In this document: piece after piece, positions 44,378 through 54,204 of the stretch
How positions within the stretch are numbered: the first letter of the stretch is position 1
Layout: every line of letters begins with the position of its first letter
The notes under the pieces: generated by a model
What the model saw: only the letters and a program-made list of their open reading frames with translations
Told to the model about the DNA's origin: nothing
Databases searched by the model: none
Assembly (NCBI GenBank): GCA_027013225.1
Contig: JALUXU010000005.1
Location: 35,915 to 99,914, forward strand
DNA length: 64,000 nucleotides
Direction: 5' to 3'
Source of the DNA: Acidihalobacter sp.
Lineage (GTDB): Bacteria; Pseudomonadota; Gammaproteobacteria; DSM-5130; Acidihalobacteraceae
Translations under genes and position numbers: made by a program

Positions 44378-45706
44378 TCAGGCGGCGTGTTCGGCGCCGG
44401 GGTTTTCCAGGCTGAGCGTTTCGCTGTCGTCATCATAGGCAAAAATCTCGGCGTAGCGGCCCCAGTTGATGACCGCGTCCAGCACGCGCTCGGCTTCGCT
44501 TTCGCTCAGATGGTCTTCGAGCTCGCTCAAGAAACGGTCGAGCGGCGCGCGGTGATTGGGGCGTTCGTCTAGCACATGGCGGATGTGCGCGGCCAGTGGC
44601 ACGTGCTTGAGCAGCTGGCGGGCGAAGATTTGCTTGCGTTCCTGGGTGTCGCCGTCCACGAAACGCTGGCCTATGGGGGTGAGGCTGATCCAGCGTTCCT
44701 CGGCACGGGCCAGGTCGAGGATTTCCAGGGCTTCGACCAGGGGGAAGATGTCGTCTATGGACAACTGCATATCGTCGGCCAGCTCCGGCAGGCTGACGTC
44801 TTCTTCTTCGTCTGTTTCTTGGCGCTGGGCGATGGCCTCGAGCAGGCCGGCCAGGCGGTTGATGGCCGCGCTGGGCACGCGCCAGGCGAAGCCGTCGGCG
44901 CGCCGCGTGGGGGGCATTTCCTGACGGCGGGTCATGATGGCGTAGATCTGGTCCACCAGGGCGCGAAACTCCGGCGCCTCGCGGTTGCGCGGCTGGGCGA
45001 GCCGCACCGGAATCTCGGCGGCCACCCGCCCGGGGTTGGAGGCGAAGATGACGATGCGGTCCGCCATCAGCACGGCTTCTTCTATGTTGTGGGACACGAG
45101 CAGCAAGCCGCGCAGCGAGGTGGAACGTTCTTCCCACAGATCGAGCAGATCGGTGCGCAGGTTTTCGGCGGTGAGCACGTCCAGTGCGGAGAAGGCTTCG
45201 TCCATCAGCAGCACGTCGGGGTCGATCACCAGCGCGCGGGCGAAACCCACGCGCTGGCGCATGCCGCCGGACAGTTCGCGCGGATAGGCCGATTCGAAGC
45301 CGTCCAGGCCGATGAGGTCGATGGCGGCCAGGGCCCGCCGCTGCCGCTCGTCCCTGGGCGCGCCTCGGGCCTCCAGTCCCAGTTCCACGTTTTCCAGCAC
45401 CGTGAGCCAGGGGAACAGGGCGAAGCTTTGGAACACCATGGCCATGCCGGGCACCGGGCCCGTCACCGGCCGTTCGCGATAGCTGACTTCGCCGGCGCTG
45501 GCTTCGATCAGGCCGGCCATGATGCGCAACAGCGTGGATTTGCCTGAACCCGAGCGCCCCAGCATGACAAGGATCTCGCCTTCGTACAGCGAAAGATCGA
45601 CGCCGTCTATGATCTTGAGCGGTTCGCCGTCGGGAGTGCGGAAGGTTTTTTGCACCCCGCGCAGGCGGATGATTTCGGTGCGGCCAAAGTCCGTGATCGT
45701 TTTCAT
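44378..45706 (-). CDS. NitT/TauT-type ABC transporter ATP-binding protein with C-terminal AAA-associated domain
   Basis: Walker A GRSGSGKSTLLRIMAGL, LSGGMRQRVGFARALVIDPDVLLMDEAFSALD; long C-terminal extension after residue ~260. Start set at MKTITDFGRTEIIRL. Confidence 0.92.
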   Translation of the reverse strand: MKTITDFGRTEIIRLRGVQKTFRTPDGEPLKIIDGVDLSLYEGEILVMLGRSGSGKSTLLRIMAGLIEASAGEVSYRERPVTGPVPGMAMVFQSFALFPWLTVLENVELGLEARGAPRDERQRRALAAIDLIGLDGFESAYPRELSGGMRQRVGFARALVIDPDVLLMDEAFSALDVLTAENLRTDLLDLWEERSTSLRGLLLVSHNIEEAVLMADRIVIFASNPGRVAAEIPVRLAQPRNREAPEFRALVDQIYAIMTRRQEMPPTRRADGFAWRVPSAAINRLAGLLEAIAQRQETDEEEDVSLPELADDMQLSIDDIFPLVEALEILDLARAEERWISLTPIGQRFVDGDTQERKQIFARQLLKHVPLAAHIRHVLDERPNHRAPLDRFLSELEDHLSESEAERVLDAVINWGRYAEIFAYDDDSETLSLENPGAEHAA

Positions 45707-45732
45707 GGGCGGGTCTCGGAGTCGAGGCGGCG

Positions 45733-47454
45733 TCAGTCCAGACGCCAGCGGGTTTCGGCGAAGCGGTACAGGCGATGCCAGAAGAAGCGGTTGATGAGGA
45801 TGACATACAGCGACATGACGCCGACGCCCAGCGCGACCTTGTGCATCTGGCCGTGGGCAGTGGCCTCGGTGATGTAGGCGCCAAGGCCGGTGGCGATGAG
45901 GGTGTGGCTGCCCCAGCTCACTACTTCGGCGACGATGCTGGCATTCCAGGCGCCGCCCGAGGCGGTGATGGCGCCGGTGACGTAGGACTGGAACACTGCG
46001 GGCAGCAGCAGCCTGCGAAACCGCAGCCAGCCGCCGAGCCCGAGATTGCGCGCCGCCTCCTTGAGTTCCGTCGGGATGGCGGCCGCACCGCCGATCACGT
46101 TGAACAGGATATACCACTGGCTGCCGAGAATCATCAGCGGGCTGGTCCACACGTTGACGTCGAGATGATAACGAACGATCAGTACCACGACCAGCGGAAA
46201 CAGCAGATTGGCGGGGAATGCGGCCAGGAACTGGGCCAGGGGCTGCACCCGCCGCGCGAGGGCGGGGCGCAGACCTATCCATATGCCCACCGGCACCCAG
46301 ATCAAACTGGCGAGCAGTACCAGCACGAACACGCGGGCGGCGGTGATCAGTCCGTACAGGAACACCTGCCCTACGTCAGCCCAGCCGAAATCGGCGGGTA
46401 CCACCCGCCAGGCGGCGAGGGCGGCGGCCACGGCTGCGAGCAGGAACAGGCCGTTGACCAGATGATCCATGGCCGTCTGCGCACCGCCGGTGGGGCGGCG
46501 CGGGCGCGGCGGGCGCGACGCGAACAGGCGCAGGCTCAGTTCCCACACGGCGGCAGGCAGGGCGGCGGCGCGGCGCAGCAGGCGGGTGCGGCGCAAAAAA
46601 TCGAGCACCCGCGATTCGGGGCCGGGCTCGGCGGCGCTGGTGGCGTATTTGAACTTGTCCGCCCAGGCGACCAAGGGGCGGAACAGCAGGCTGTCGTAGA
46701 GCCAGATCACCACCAGCATGGTGAGGATCGCCCAGCCGATGGCGGCCAAATCACGGTCCTGTATCGCCAGCGCGATATAGGAACCCACGCCGGGCACCAT
46801 CACCTGGTGACCGCCCACGGTGATCGCCTCGGCGGCCACCACGAAGAACCAGCCGCCGGAAACCGACATCATGGTGTTCCAGATCAGCCCGGGCATGGCG
46901 AACGGCAGTTCCAGGCGCCAGAAGCGCTGCCAAGCGCCGAGCTGGTAGGCGGCGGCGGCCTCGTCGAGCTCGCGCGGCACGGTCTTGAGCGATTCGTACA
47001 GGCTGAAGGTCATGTTCCATGCCTGTGAGGTGAACACGGCGAAGATCACGGCCAGCTGCACGCCGATCAGGCTGCCCGGAAACAGGGCGATGAAACCGGT
47101 GACCGTGATCGTCAAGAAGCCGAGGATGGGCACCGACTGCAGCACGTCGAGGATCGGGATCAGGACGCGTTCGGCATAACGGTTCTTGGCCGCAAGGGTG
47201 GCGTAGCCCAGGGTGAACAGGATCGATAATATCAGCGCCGCGACCATGCGCAGCACCGTGTACAGGGCGTAGGCGGGCAGCGCGGCGGGATTCAGGCTCA
47301 GGGGCAGCGATTGACCGGGGTGGTAAGGGCCGCTCATGTGCTCCCCCGCCCAGGCGACGACGAACACCAGCCCCAGCACCAGTGGAAAGGCGACCAGGTC
47401 GCGCTGGTTGGGCAAGGGGAAGGAAATCAGCGGTTTCTTCTGAGACATCGGCAT
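45733..47454 (-). CDS. ABC transporter permease with two fused BPD_transp (MetI-like) domains
   Basis: Two permease cores: EAAAAYQLGAWQRFWRLELPFAMPGLIWN and EAARNLGLGGWLRFRRLLLPAVFQSYVTGAITASGGAWNASIVAE. Confidence 0.92.
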   Translation of the reverse strand: MPMSQKKPLISFPLPNQRDLVAFPLVLGLVFVVAWAGEHMSGPYHPGQSLPLSLNPAALPAYALYTVLRMVAALILSILFTLGYATLAAKNRYAERVLIPILDVLQSVPILGFLTITVTGFIALFPGSLIGVQLAVIFAVFTSQAWNMTFSLYESLKTVPRELDEAAAAYQLGAWQRFWRLELPFAMPGLIWNTMMSVSGGWFFVVAAEAITVGGHQVMVPGVGSYIALAIQDRDLAAIGWAILTMLVVIWLYDSLLFRPLVAWADKFKYATSAAEPGPESRVLDFLRRTRLLRRAAALPAAVWELSLRLFASRPPRPRRPTGGAQTAMDHLVNGLFLLAAVAAALAAWRVVPADFGWADVGQVFLYGLITAARVFVLVLLASLIWVPVGIWIGLRPALARRVQPLAQFLAAFPANLLFPLVVVLIVRYHLDVNVWTSPLMILGSQWYILFNVIGGAAAIPTELKEAARNLGLGGWLRFRRLLLPAVFQSYVTGAITASGGAWNASIVAEVVSWGSHTLIATGLGAYITEATAHGQMHKVALGVGVMSLYVILINRFFWHRLYRFAETRWRLD

Positions 47455-47644
47455 CCAGGCATTCGGGGCTAAGGGTAGGATGGCGCGTATTATTCCAGAG
47501 AGTGGCTTCAATGGGGTAATGAATTGGGGCAGTTTGACTCGATGACTAAAATCCTTTTTTTCAGAATGCCTTAAAGGTTTTCTAGTATAGAAAAACGCCG
47601 ATCTTGATTGGCCTTTTATCAAATCCCATCAATGGCCGGATAAG

Positions 47645-48898
47645 CTATTGGCGAGAAGCGGTAAAACTCTCTTTGAGCCGGGCAATGGCTTCTATGCGGC
47701 GGCGGCGCAATGCATCCGCCAGCGCCTGGCCTGCCAGCCCTTCCGCCAGGAGAGGCTGAACGGAGACATCCCGCGAAGCTCTTAGCGCGGCCTCCAAATA
47801 ATCAGCCTGCGGATAGGGATCGTTTTCATGTCCCGGACGGCCGTGCGCATCGGCAATGCAGGCCAGCAGCACCCGCCCGAGGCGCTCTGGGCGGCGAAAG
47901 GCATCAAGCCGTTCCAGAAGCTCTAAAACCGTGACGGGACGCAATTGGCGGACGCGATGGATATTGCCATGTTCCCTTGCGACTAACACGGCGAGGTCAC
48001 GAAATTCCTTGGGTGTTTTGAGGCGCGCGCATACCTCGGCCGCCAATCGCGCGCCGCGTTGTTCGTGCCCATGATGATGGGGCCATTGCTCGGCGGGCGT
48101 AGTGCCTTTTCCGAGGTCGTGAAGCAAGGCGGCAAAACGCACTCTTGGATCGGGCGAGAGTCGGCATGCTTGATCGAGTACCCGCATGACGTGCTCACCG
48201 GTATCGACTTCGGGGTGATATTTGGGCGGCTGTGGAACCCCCCAAAGGCGATCCAGCTCGGGCAGAATACGTTTAAGGGCGCCGCATTCGCGCAAGGTTT
48301 CCACGAATGCGCGGGGAGCGGGTTCGGCCAAGGCGCGAACCATTTCCTGCCATACCCTTTCCGGCACGAGGGCATCCACTTCCCCGGCCTCGACCATCGC
48401 CCGCATCAGCTCCAGAGTCTCTTTTGCCACCCGAAACCCCAAAGGGGCGAGCTTGGCCATGAATCGGGCGACGCGCAGGATGCGCACCGGATCTTCGGCG
48501 AAAGCCGGTGAGACATGCCTTAAGAGGCGTCGCTCCAGATCTTGACGGCCGCCGAAAGGATCGATGATATGGCCGTTTTCATCTTCTGCCATGGCATTGA
48601 TGGTTATGTCCCTGCGGCGCAAGTCTTCTTCCAGGGTCACATCGGGGTCGGCATGGAAAACAAAGCCGTGATAGCCTGGGGCGGTTTTGCGTTCGGTGCG
48701 GGCAAGGGCATATTCCTCGTGAGTGACAGGATGCAAAAAAACCGGGAAGTCTTTGCCCACGGGAATGAAACCGGCAGCCCGCATGGCTTCAGGGGTGGCG
48801 CCGATCACCACCCAATCGCGTTCTTTCACGGCCAGGCCAAGCAGACTGTCGCGTACCGCACCGCCCACCAGATAGGCTTTCCCCGGTACAGAGCTCAT
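47645..48898 (-). CDS. cca: CCA tRNA nucleotidyltransferase with HD domain
   Basis: YLVGGAVRDSLLGLAVKERDWVVIGATPEAMRAAGFIPVGKDFPVFLHPVTHEEYALARTERK; RRRDITINAMA; RFAALLHDLGKGTTP. Confidence 0.96.
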   Translation of the reverse strand: MSSVPGKAYLVGGAVRDSLLGLAVKERDWVVIGATPEAMRAAGFIPVGKDFPVFLHPVTHEEYALARTERKTAPGYHGFVFHADPDVTLEEDLRRRDITINAMAEDENGHIIDPFGGRQDLERRLLRHVSPAFAEDPVRILRVARFMAKLAPLGFRVAKETLELMRAMVEAGEVDALVPERVWQEMVRALAEPAPRAFVETLRECGALKRILPELDRLWGVPQPPKYHPEVDTGEHVMRVLDQACRLSPDPRVRFAALLHDLGKGTTPAEQWPHHHGHEQRGARLAAEVCARLKTPKEFRDLAVLVAREHGNIHRVRQLRPVTVLELLERLDAFRRPERLGRVLLACIADAHGRPGHENDPYPQADYLEAALRASRDVSVQPLLAEGLAGQALADALRRRRIEAIARLKESFTASRQ

Positions 48899-49881
48899 GT
48901 TCGCCGCGCCTGTTCGCGAAGGCGTTGCAGCCTGTCTTCCCAGTCTTCGCCGCCGAGGTAGAGAGGCGCAATGGATTCCAATGCTGTCGGACATGTTGAA
49001 ACGCCTTCAGGACAAATGCTGTCCTTTTGCAAGGAACGATAATTGTCGAGGGAAAAAGGCTTGCCGGGAAAATATTCCAGTATGGAGGCCTGCAGCCGCG
49101 ACATCCAGTCGGGAAGCGGCACGATAAGCCGTTTCACACCAATGAGGCCTGCGGTGTAATGCACCAGCTCTTCCAGCGTATAAATCCGCGGCCCGCAAAG
49201 ATCCAGGCGCTCGCCGAAGGAGTTTTGGTCTTCGAGTGCGAAGTGAAAAGCATTTGCTACGTCGCCTACGTAGACCGGTTGAAAGCGGGCCTTGGCGCAT
49301 GCCAGGGGGAACACGCCTGGAACTACCCTCAGTAGCTTGGCAAAGCGGTTGAGAAAGCTGTCGCCCGGTCCGAAGATGACCGATGGACGAAAGCTGGTGA
49401 CGGCCAGGTTGTCGCCCGCCATGAGGTGCACCAGCTTCTCGCCCTCGGCCTTGGTGCGTAGATAAAAGCTCGTTTCTGGGGTATCTTCTGCGCCCAGTGC
49501 GCTCATGTGCAACAGGCGGTGCACGCCTTTGGCGTGACAGGTATCCACGATCTTGCGCGGCAGATCGACATGCACGCGGCGAAAGCCGCTTCCGTCATGC
49601 CCGCGTTCGTTGAGTATGCCCACCAGATTGATAACGGCCTGGCAATCGGCAAAGAGCGATCCCAGCGTGCGCTCTTCATGGATATCGGCTTCGATGAGTT
49701 CCAGATTGGGTAGAACTTGCAGATCGCGGTGGCGAAAAGCGTGACGCGTGGGAATGCGTAAATTATAACCTGCCCGCGCCAAACGGGGCGCCAGATGCCG
49801 ACCAACGAAGCCGGTGCCGCCGACAATACAAATCTTATGAATGCGAGTCAAAAAAACCTCCTGCGCGAATTGCAACCACAT
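48895..49881 (-). CDS. NAD-dependent epimerase/dehydratase (complex I NDUFA9-like SDR family)
   Basis: HKICIVGGTGFVGRHLAPRLARAGYNLRIPTRHAFRHRDLQVLPNLELIEADI; ATGA overlap with cca. Confidence 0.88.
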   Translation of the reverse strand: MWLQFAQEVFLTRIHKICIVGGTGFVGRHLAPRLARAGYNLRIPTRHAFRHRDLQVLPNLELIEADIHEERTLGSLFADCQAVINLVGILNERGHDGSGFRRVHVDLPRKIVDTCHAKGVHRLLHMSALGAEDTPETSFYLRTKAEGEKLVHLMAGDNLAVTSFRPSVIFGPGDSFLNRFAKLLRVVPGVFPLACAKARFQPVYVGDVANAFHFALEDQNSFGERLDLCGPRIYTLEELVHYTAGLIGVKRLIVPLPDWMSRLQASILEYFPGKPFSLDNYRSLQKDSICPEGVSTCPTALESIAPLYLGGEDWEDRLQRLREQARRT

Positions 49882-49886
49882 ATGTT

Positions 49887-51263
49887 TTGCGACGATTCTA
49901 CTCGAGCCGGTACAAAAGCGGCATGGATTTCATGACAGTGATGCCTGTCTTTGAATCGCATCGCGCACTGGCGCGCGAAAAACGCCTTTTCTTGCTGGCG
50001 GCATCGGCTTTGTTTATTTATGCCCTGATGGTTCCCATGGGGTGGGCAACCGAAACCTCTGAAAAAATCATCGCTATCCGCTTCGTCGGCAACAAGATTA
50101 CCCGCGATTCCGTGTTGCGCCAGCAGTTAACCATTCACGTCGGTCAGCCTTTCAACGCCGCCCAGGTGGCGGCTTCACGCCAGGCCATCATGAATCTGGG
50201 CTTGTTCAGTTCGGTCAGCGACAGCGTCAAACACACTCCCAAGGGAGTGATTATTACTTTCATAGTGCATGAAAAAATCTATACCTGGGGGTATCCGTTG
50301 CTCAGCCGGGACATCAATGGGAATATAAGTTACGGCGGGCAAATTCAGTCCGACAACCTGTTCGGCCTCGATCAGACGCTCAAACTCGTCATCAAACGTA
50401 ACCGGCCGACAAACGGCGGCGATCAATTACAGGAAACGCTGAGCTATCTAGCTCCACGCATCAGCGGCTCTCCCTATAACATCGATACGAACCTGACTCA
50501 GACGAGCCAGCCGCAACTCAGTTTGGGGGAGGGCGGCGATCAGGGTGATTACAGCCAGCGCACGCGCTCTCTCGGCGTGACCATAAGCCGTTGGCTGTTC
50601 CGCCAGGGGCCCAGCACTGGATGGAGCGGCTCGTTGGGCTGGTCGCTGTCCGCCACCCACTACCAGTGGCTTTCAGGGACGAAGGGATTGGCGCAAAACA
50701 GCCGCAGCAGCGGCTTTTCCGTGGGCGCCTCTTATACCGATGTTGATTTGCATGCGTATAGCTATCGAAGCGGCGAAGCCTTTGGAACGAGCTTTGGTTT
50801 TGGCGCGACCCGCCGCGTGCGCACTTATCCACAACTATCCTTAAGCGCTTACCTGCGCCGCTATCGGCGGTTGTCCACCCCGCTGACCAATCTCAACTAT
50901 CGCCTGCAGGCGGGGGTCGCCTGGCAAAGCAGCGCTTTAGGGCCGGCTTATTCCTTGGGGGGGGGAAATTCATTACGCGGCTACCAAAGCGGCTCGATAG
51001 AAGGGGATGCCTTCTTTCTAGCAAATGTCGAATATCTGCGGCCGATTTTCAACCAAACCCGCGTACGTGGCGTGGTTTTCATGGATGCGGGCAATGCCTG
51101 GCCATTGCAGGCGATTCGCCCCTGGAATCTGTATTCGGATATCGGACTTGGCCTGCGCATCGCCATCCCCTGGCTGGTTAAAGTCGATCTGCGAATGGAT
51201 TGTGCCTACGCGGTCGGGCAGCGACGCTACCGATGCTATTTCGGCACCCATAACATGTTCTGA
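49887..51263 (+). CDS. Small Omp85/BamA-TamA family outer membrane protein with one recognisable POTRA domain; start may be downstream
   Basis: POTRA-like IIAIRFVGNKITRDSVLRQQLTIHVGQPFNAAQVAASRQAIMNLGLFSSVSDSV; barrel with SLGGGNSLRGYQSG (RGF/Y motif) and VVFMDAGNAW. Confidence 0.85.
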   Translation: MRRFYSSRYKSGMDFMTVMPVFESHRALAREKRLFLLAASALFIYALMVPMGWATETSEKIIAIRFVGNKITRDSVLRQQLTIHVGQPFNAAQVAASRQAIMNLGLFSSVSDSVKHTPKGVIITFIVHEKIYTWGYPLLSRDINGNISYGGQIQSDNLFGLDQTLKLVIKRNRPTNGGDQLQETLSYLAPRISGSPYNIDTNLTQTSQPQLSLGEGGDQGDYSQRTRSLGVTISRWLFRQGPSTGWSGSLGWSLSATHYQWLSGTKGLAQNSRSSGFSVGASYTDVDLHAYSYRSGEAFGTSFGFGATRRVRTYPQLSLSAYLRRYRRLSTPLTNLNYRLQAGVAWQSSALGPAYSLGGGNSLRGYQSGSIEGDAFFLANVEYLRPIFNQTRVRGVVFMDAGNAWPLQAIRPWNLYSDIGLGLRIAIPWLVKVDLRMDCAYAVGQRRYRCYFGTHNMF

Positions 51264-51291
51264 AGCATGCTTGCAGGCTTTCCTAAGGCGC

Positions 51292-52656
51292 CTATAAGCT
51301 GAACAGAAGCAAGGTGGCGAGTCCCAAGAAACTGGCATATCCAATTACATCGGTGAAGGTGGTGAGAATCACGCTGCCGGCGATGGCCGGATCGATACGC
51401 ATGCGTTTCAGCACCAGGGGAATGGCAACGCCGACCAGAGCCGCCACGCCAAGATTGAGGACCATGGCCAGCGCGATGATGCCGGCAATGCGGTAATTGT
51501 TGAACCAGATGATGGTGATCAGGGCGACGACCACGGCCCACAGCAGTCCGTTAAGCACTCCGACGGCGATTTCCTTGCTGAATATCCAGCGAAGATTTCC
51601 GCTCGCCACTTGCTCAAGCGCGAGGCCGCGCACCACGAGGGTCAGCGTCTGGCTGCCGGCGATACCGCCCATGCTGGCGACGATGGGCATGAGCACCGCC
51701 AATTCTACCGATTTTTCGATCGTACCCTGAAACAGACCGATGACCCAGGCTGCGAGAAAGGCGGTGAGAAGATTGATCCCAAGCCAGAGAGCGCGTCGCC
51801 GGGAACTGGGCAGAACAGGGGCGAAGATGTCCTCATCCTCGCTCAATCCAGCGCGACCCATGACGGAATGATCGGCTTCTTCACGGATCACGTCGACCAC
51901 ATCGTCGATAGTGATGCGTCCGAGTAATTTGCCATTGGCATCAACCACGGGGGCGGAGACCAAATCCCGATCCTGGAACAGTTTGGCGACTTCCGCGGCA
52001 GAGGTCTCGGCGGGAATGCCCTCGATGTCGTGGCGCATGACCTCGGCCACGGTATGATCCGGATCATTGAGCACCAGCGCCGCCAGCGGCAGCAACCCAA
52101 GGTACTTGTCGTAGCGGTTGACCACGAACAGGGAGTCGGTGCCTTCGGGCAGGGCGCCGCGGCGGCGCAGATAACGCAACACCACGTCCAGCGTGACTTC
52201 GCCACGCACCGTGACCACGTCGGTGTCCATCAGGCCGCCGGCGGTGTCCTCCGGATAGGACAGCACGGCTTCCAGGCGCTGCAGGCGCTGGCGGTCCATG
52301 CTTTTGAGCACTTCTTCCAGTACCGCTTCGGGCAGTTCCTGCACCAGATCAGCCAGGTCGTCAACTTCGAGGTTTTCGGTGGCCTGGATGATTTTCTGGG
52401 CATCCATGTCGCGGATCAGGGTTTGACGCACTTCCTCGCCCAGATGAACGAGCACTTCACCCTCGTTTTCGGGCACGACGAGTTCCCAGGCCAGTTTGCG
52501 CTGCGTTGGAGGGAGCGATTCGAGCAGACGTGCGATTTCAGCTGGATGGAGGGCGTTCAGCAGGCGTTTTGCTTCCTTGATTTTCCCGCCTTGCAGGCTT
52601 TTTTCGAAAATCTCCAGCGGGGTCGAAGGTGCTTGTTGCGATGCGCTATAAGGCAT
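51292..52656 (-). CDS. mgtE: MgtE-family magnesium transporter
   Basis: N domain EIARLLESLPPTQRKLAWELV, CBS domains VAEVMRHDIEGIPAETSAAEVAKLFQDRDLVSAPVVDANGKLLGRITIDDVVDVI, membrane PIVASMGGIAGSQTLTLVVRGLAL. Confidence 0.95.
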   Translation of the reverse strand: MPYSASQQAPSTPLEIFEKSLQGGKIKEAKRLLNALHPAEIARLLESLPPTQRKLAWELVVPENEGEVLVHLGEEVRQTLIRDMDAQKIIQATENLEVDDLADLVQELPEAVLEEVLKSMDRQRLQRLEAVLSYPEDTAGGLMDTDVVTVRGEVTLDVVLRYLRRRGALPEGTDSLFVVNRYDKYLGLLPLAALVLNDPDHTVAEVMRHDIEGIPAETSAAEVAKLFQDRDLVSAPVVDANGKLLGRITIDDVVDVIREEADHSVMGRAGLSEDEDIFAPVLPSSRRRALWLGINLLTAFLAAWVIGLFQGTIEKSVELAVLMPIVASMGGIAGSQTLTLVVRGLALEQVASGNLRWIFSKEIAVGVLNGLLWAVVVALITIIWFNNYRIAGIIALAMVLNLGVAALVGVAIPLVLKRMRIDPAIAGSVILTTFTDVIGYASFLGLATLLLFSL

Positions 52657-52819
52657 GGGGTAAATCCTGGATATAAAGACAAAATTATACAAAAGCCGCC
52701 GCTACCGCCGGGCACCTTTCGGGTTTGGAATGACTGTTTCCTGCGTGGCGTGATGATCGAGCCGAGAGGGCTCAAGATCGCAGAGATCGGATGAATTCGT
52801 CGGCCTCGTTCTGGAGCTT

Positions 52820-53092
52820 TCAGCTGTCTTCGCCAAAACGTTCGGCGATCAATTCGCTCAAGGCGTCGAGGGCGGCAGCGGCATCCTTCCCCCGGGCATG
52901 GAGTGTGATTCGCTTACCTTGCGAGGCGGCCAGCATCATCAGCCCCATGATGCTTTTGCCGTTCACGCACATCCTTTCACACTCTACTTCGATGTGCGCG
53001 GAAAAACGGGATGCCAGATTGACGAATCGTGCCGCCGCGCGAGCATGCAATCCCAGACGGTTGACAATTTCTGCTTCACGCGAGAGGGTCAT
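52820..53092 (-). CDS. ptsH: HPr-family phosphocarrier protein
   Basis: EAEIVNRLGLHARAAARFVNLAS (active His) and NGKSIMGLMMLAASQG (Ser46 region). Confidence 0.94.
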   Translation of the reverse strand: MTLSREAEIVNRLGLHARAAARFVNLASRFSAHIEVECERMCVNGKSIMGLMMLAASQGKRITLHARGKDAAAALDALSELIAERFGEDS

Positions 53093-53102
53093 GGCTGTCC
53101 AA

Positions 53103-53519
53103 TCAACCGAGCTCGGATTTGAAGCCCGGGGGCTGCTGACAGTCGAAGACGCCTTCGTGGCCCGCGGACAGGGCTTTTTGGCTCAAGATGTCGAGCGGGA
53201 GCGTGGGGTAATTCAATATCCGGATCAGCATCGGCAGATTAAGGCCGGCGAGTATGCGCACATGAGGCCATTGCTTGAGACGGCAGGCGATGTTGCCCGG
53301 CGTCGAACCGAATATGTCGGTCAACACGAGTACCCCGTCTCCCTGATCGATCTGACGGCAAAGGGACGCCGCCTGATCGTAAAGGCGATCAGGATCGGCG
53401 GCGGGATAGACGGCGAGCCGGGCCACAGGAAGCGGCAAGGAGCCGAGCATTTGTTCGGCGGTATTCGCCAAGTCTTCGCCGATATTGCCGTGAGTGATGA
53501 GCAAGATGCCGACTGACAT
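53103..53519 (-). CDS. PTS EIIA component, mannose family
   Basis: MSVGILLITHGNIGEDLANTAEQMLG; GDGVLVLTDIFGSTPGNIA; adjacent to HPr. Confidence 0.92.
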   Translation of the reverse strand: MSVGILLITHGNIGEDLANTAEQMLGSLPLPVARLAVYPAADPDRLYDQAASLCRQIDQGDGVLVLTDIFGSTPGNIACRLKQWPHVRILAGLNLPMLIRILNYPTLPLDILSQKALSAGHEGVFDCQQPPGFKSELG

Positions 53520-53649
53520 GGAATGAAGAGCCTACCCCCAATCAATTGCGATAACAAGAAGGCTTTGAAAAACGGCACACGCCAACCATGCCGGCGGATT
53601 GCGCGGCAGGATTTCTAGGTATCCGAGATCGTTTTAGCGACAATCAACT

Positions 53650-54126
53650 CTACCAGCGGAACTTGTCCCACAACTCGGGATGCGCCCAGTGGCGGGCGTT
53701 GAGCCACTCGGGCGTGCGTTTGTAGTCGTAGAGATCGAAATGATAAAGCGCTGGCAGGCCGGCTTGGGGGTAATGGCCGAGGGGCCTTAGCCCAAGTGCC
53801 AGCATGCGTTCGGCCGGCCAAGTGAGCGAGTCGGCAACGCAGTAGAGGGTCTCGCAAAGCTGGTCACGAAGGCGGGCAATGAGTATTTCCATCTGGCGTG
53901 GCGGCAGCGAATCCATTGAATCTATGAGCAAAGCCAGGCGTTGGCGCGGCATGTCTTGCCAGTCGTCAAGCAGCTCGCCCGGTTTGCGATGGATCAGTTC
54001 TGTCTGTCCGGCGAGCCGTTCGTACAGGGGATGCGCCGCGGGCGCCACCAATAACGTCGAGCAAGGGGCGAGATCCAGGGCGACACGGGTCAGATCATCG
54101 AGGGGGGCGGGTTGATGAATATCCAT
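53650..54126 (-). CDS. Conserved hypothetical protein (possibly DUF6231-like)
   Basis: 158-aa ORF with coding-like composition (LALLIDSMDSLPPRQMEILIARLRDQLCETLYCVADSL). Confidence 0.65.
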   Translation of the reverse strand: MDIHQPAPLDDLTRVALDLAPCSTLLVAPAAHPLYERLAGQTELIHRKPGELLDDWQDMPRQRLALLIDSMDSLPPRQMEILIARLRDQLCETLYCVADSLTWPAERMLALGLRPLGHYPQAGLPALYHFDLYDYKRTPEWLNARHWAHPELWDKFRW

Positions 54127-54204
54127 TTTGTTAAGGGTCGATTGGTCAATCCAGTCACCTGATATACTTTAACGTGTCTTTAGGTGTGAATTGGAGCATG
54201 AGTA

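Noticed and set aside
42995-44572. 525-aa plus-strand ORF antisense to the LPD-like gene
   Set aside because: Low-complexity GC-driven mirror frame; the minus strand encodes a clear FAD/NAD protein.
45733-46282. N-terminal extension of ORF 44378-46282
   Set aside because: The 5' ~190 codons lie out of frame over the permease gene; the true ATPase start is MKTITDFG at 45706.
45775-47028. 417-aa plus-strand ORF antisense to the fused permease
   Set aside because: Composition rich in G/H/Q/A typical of antisense to membrane protein coding DNA.
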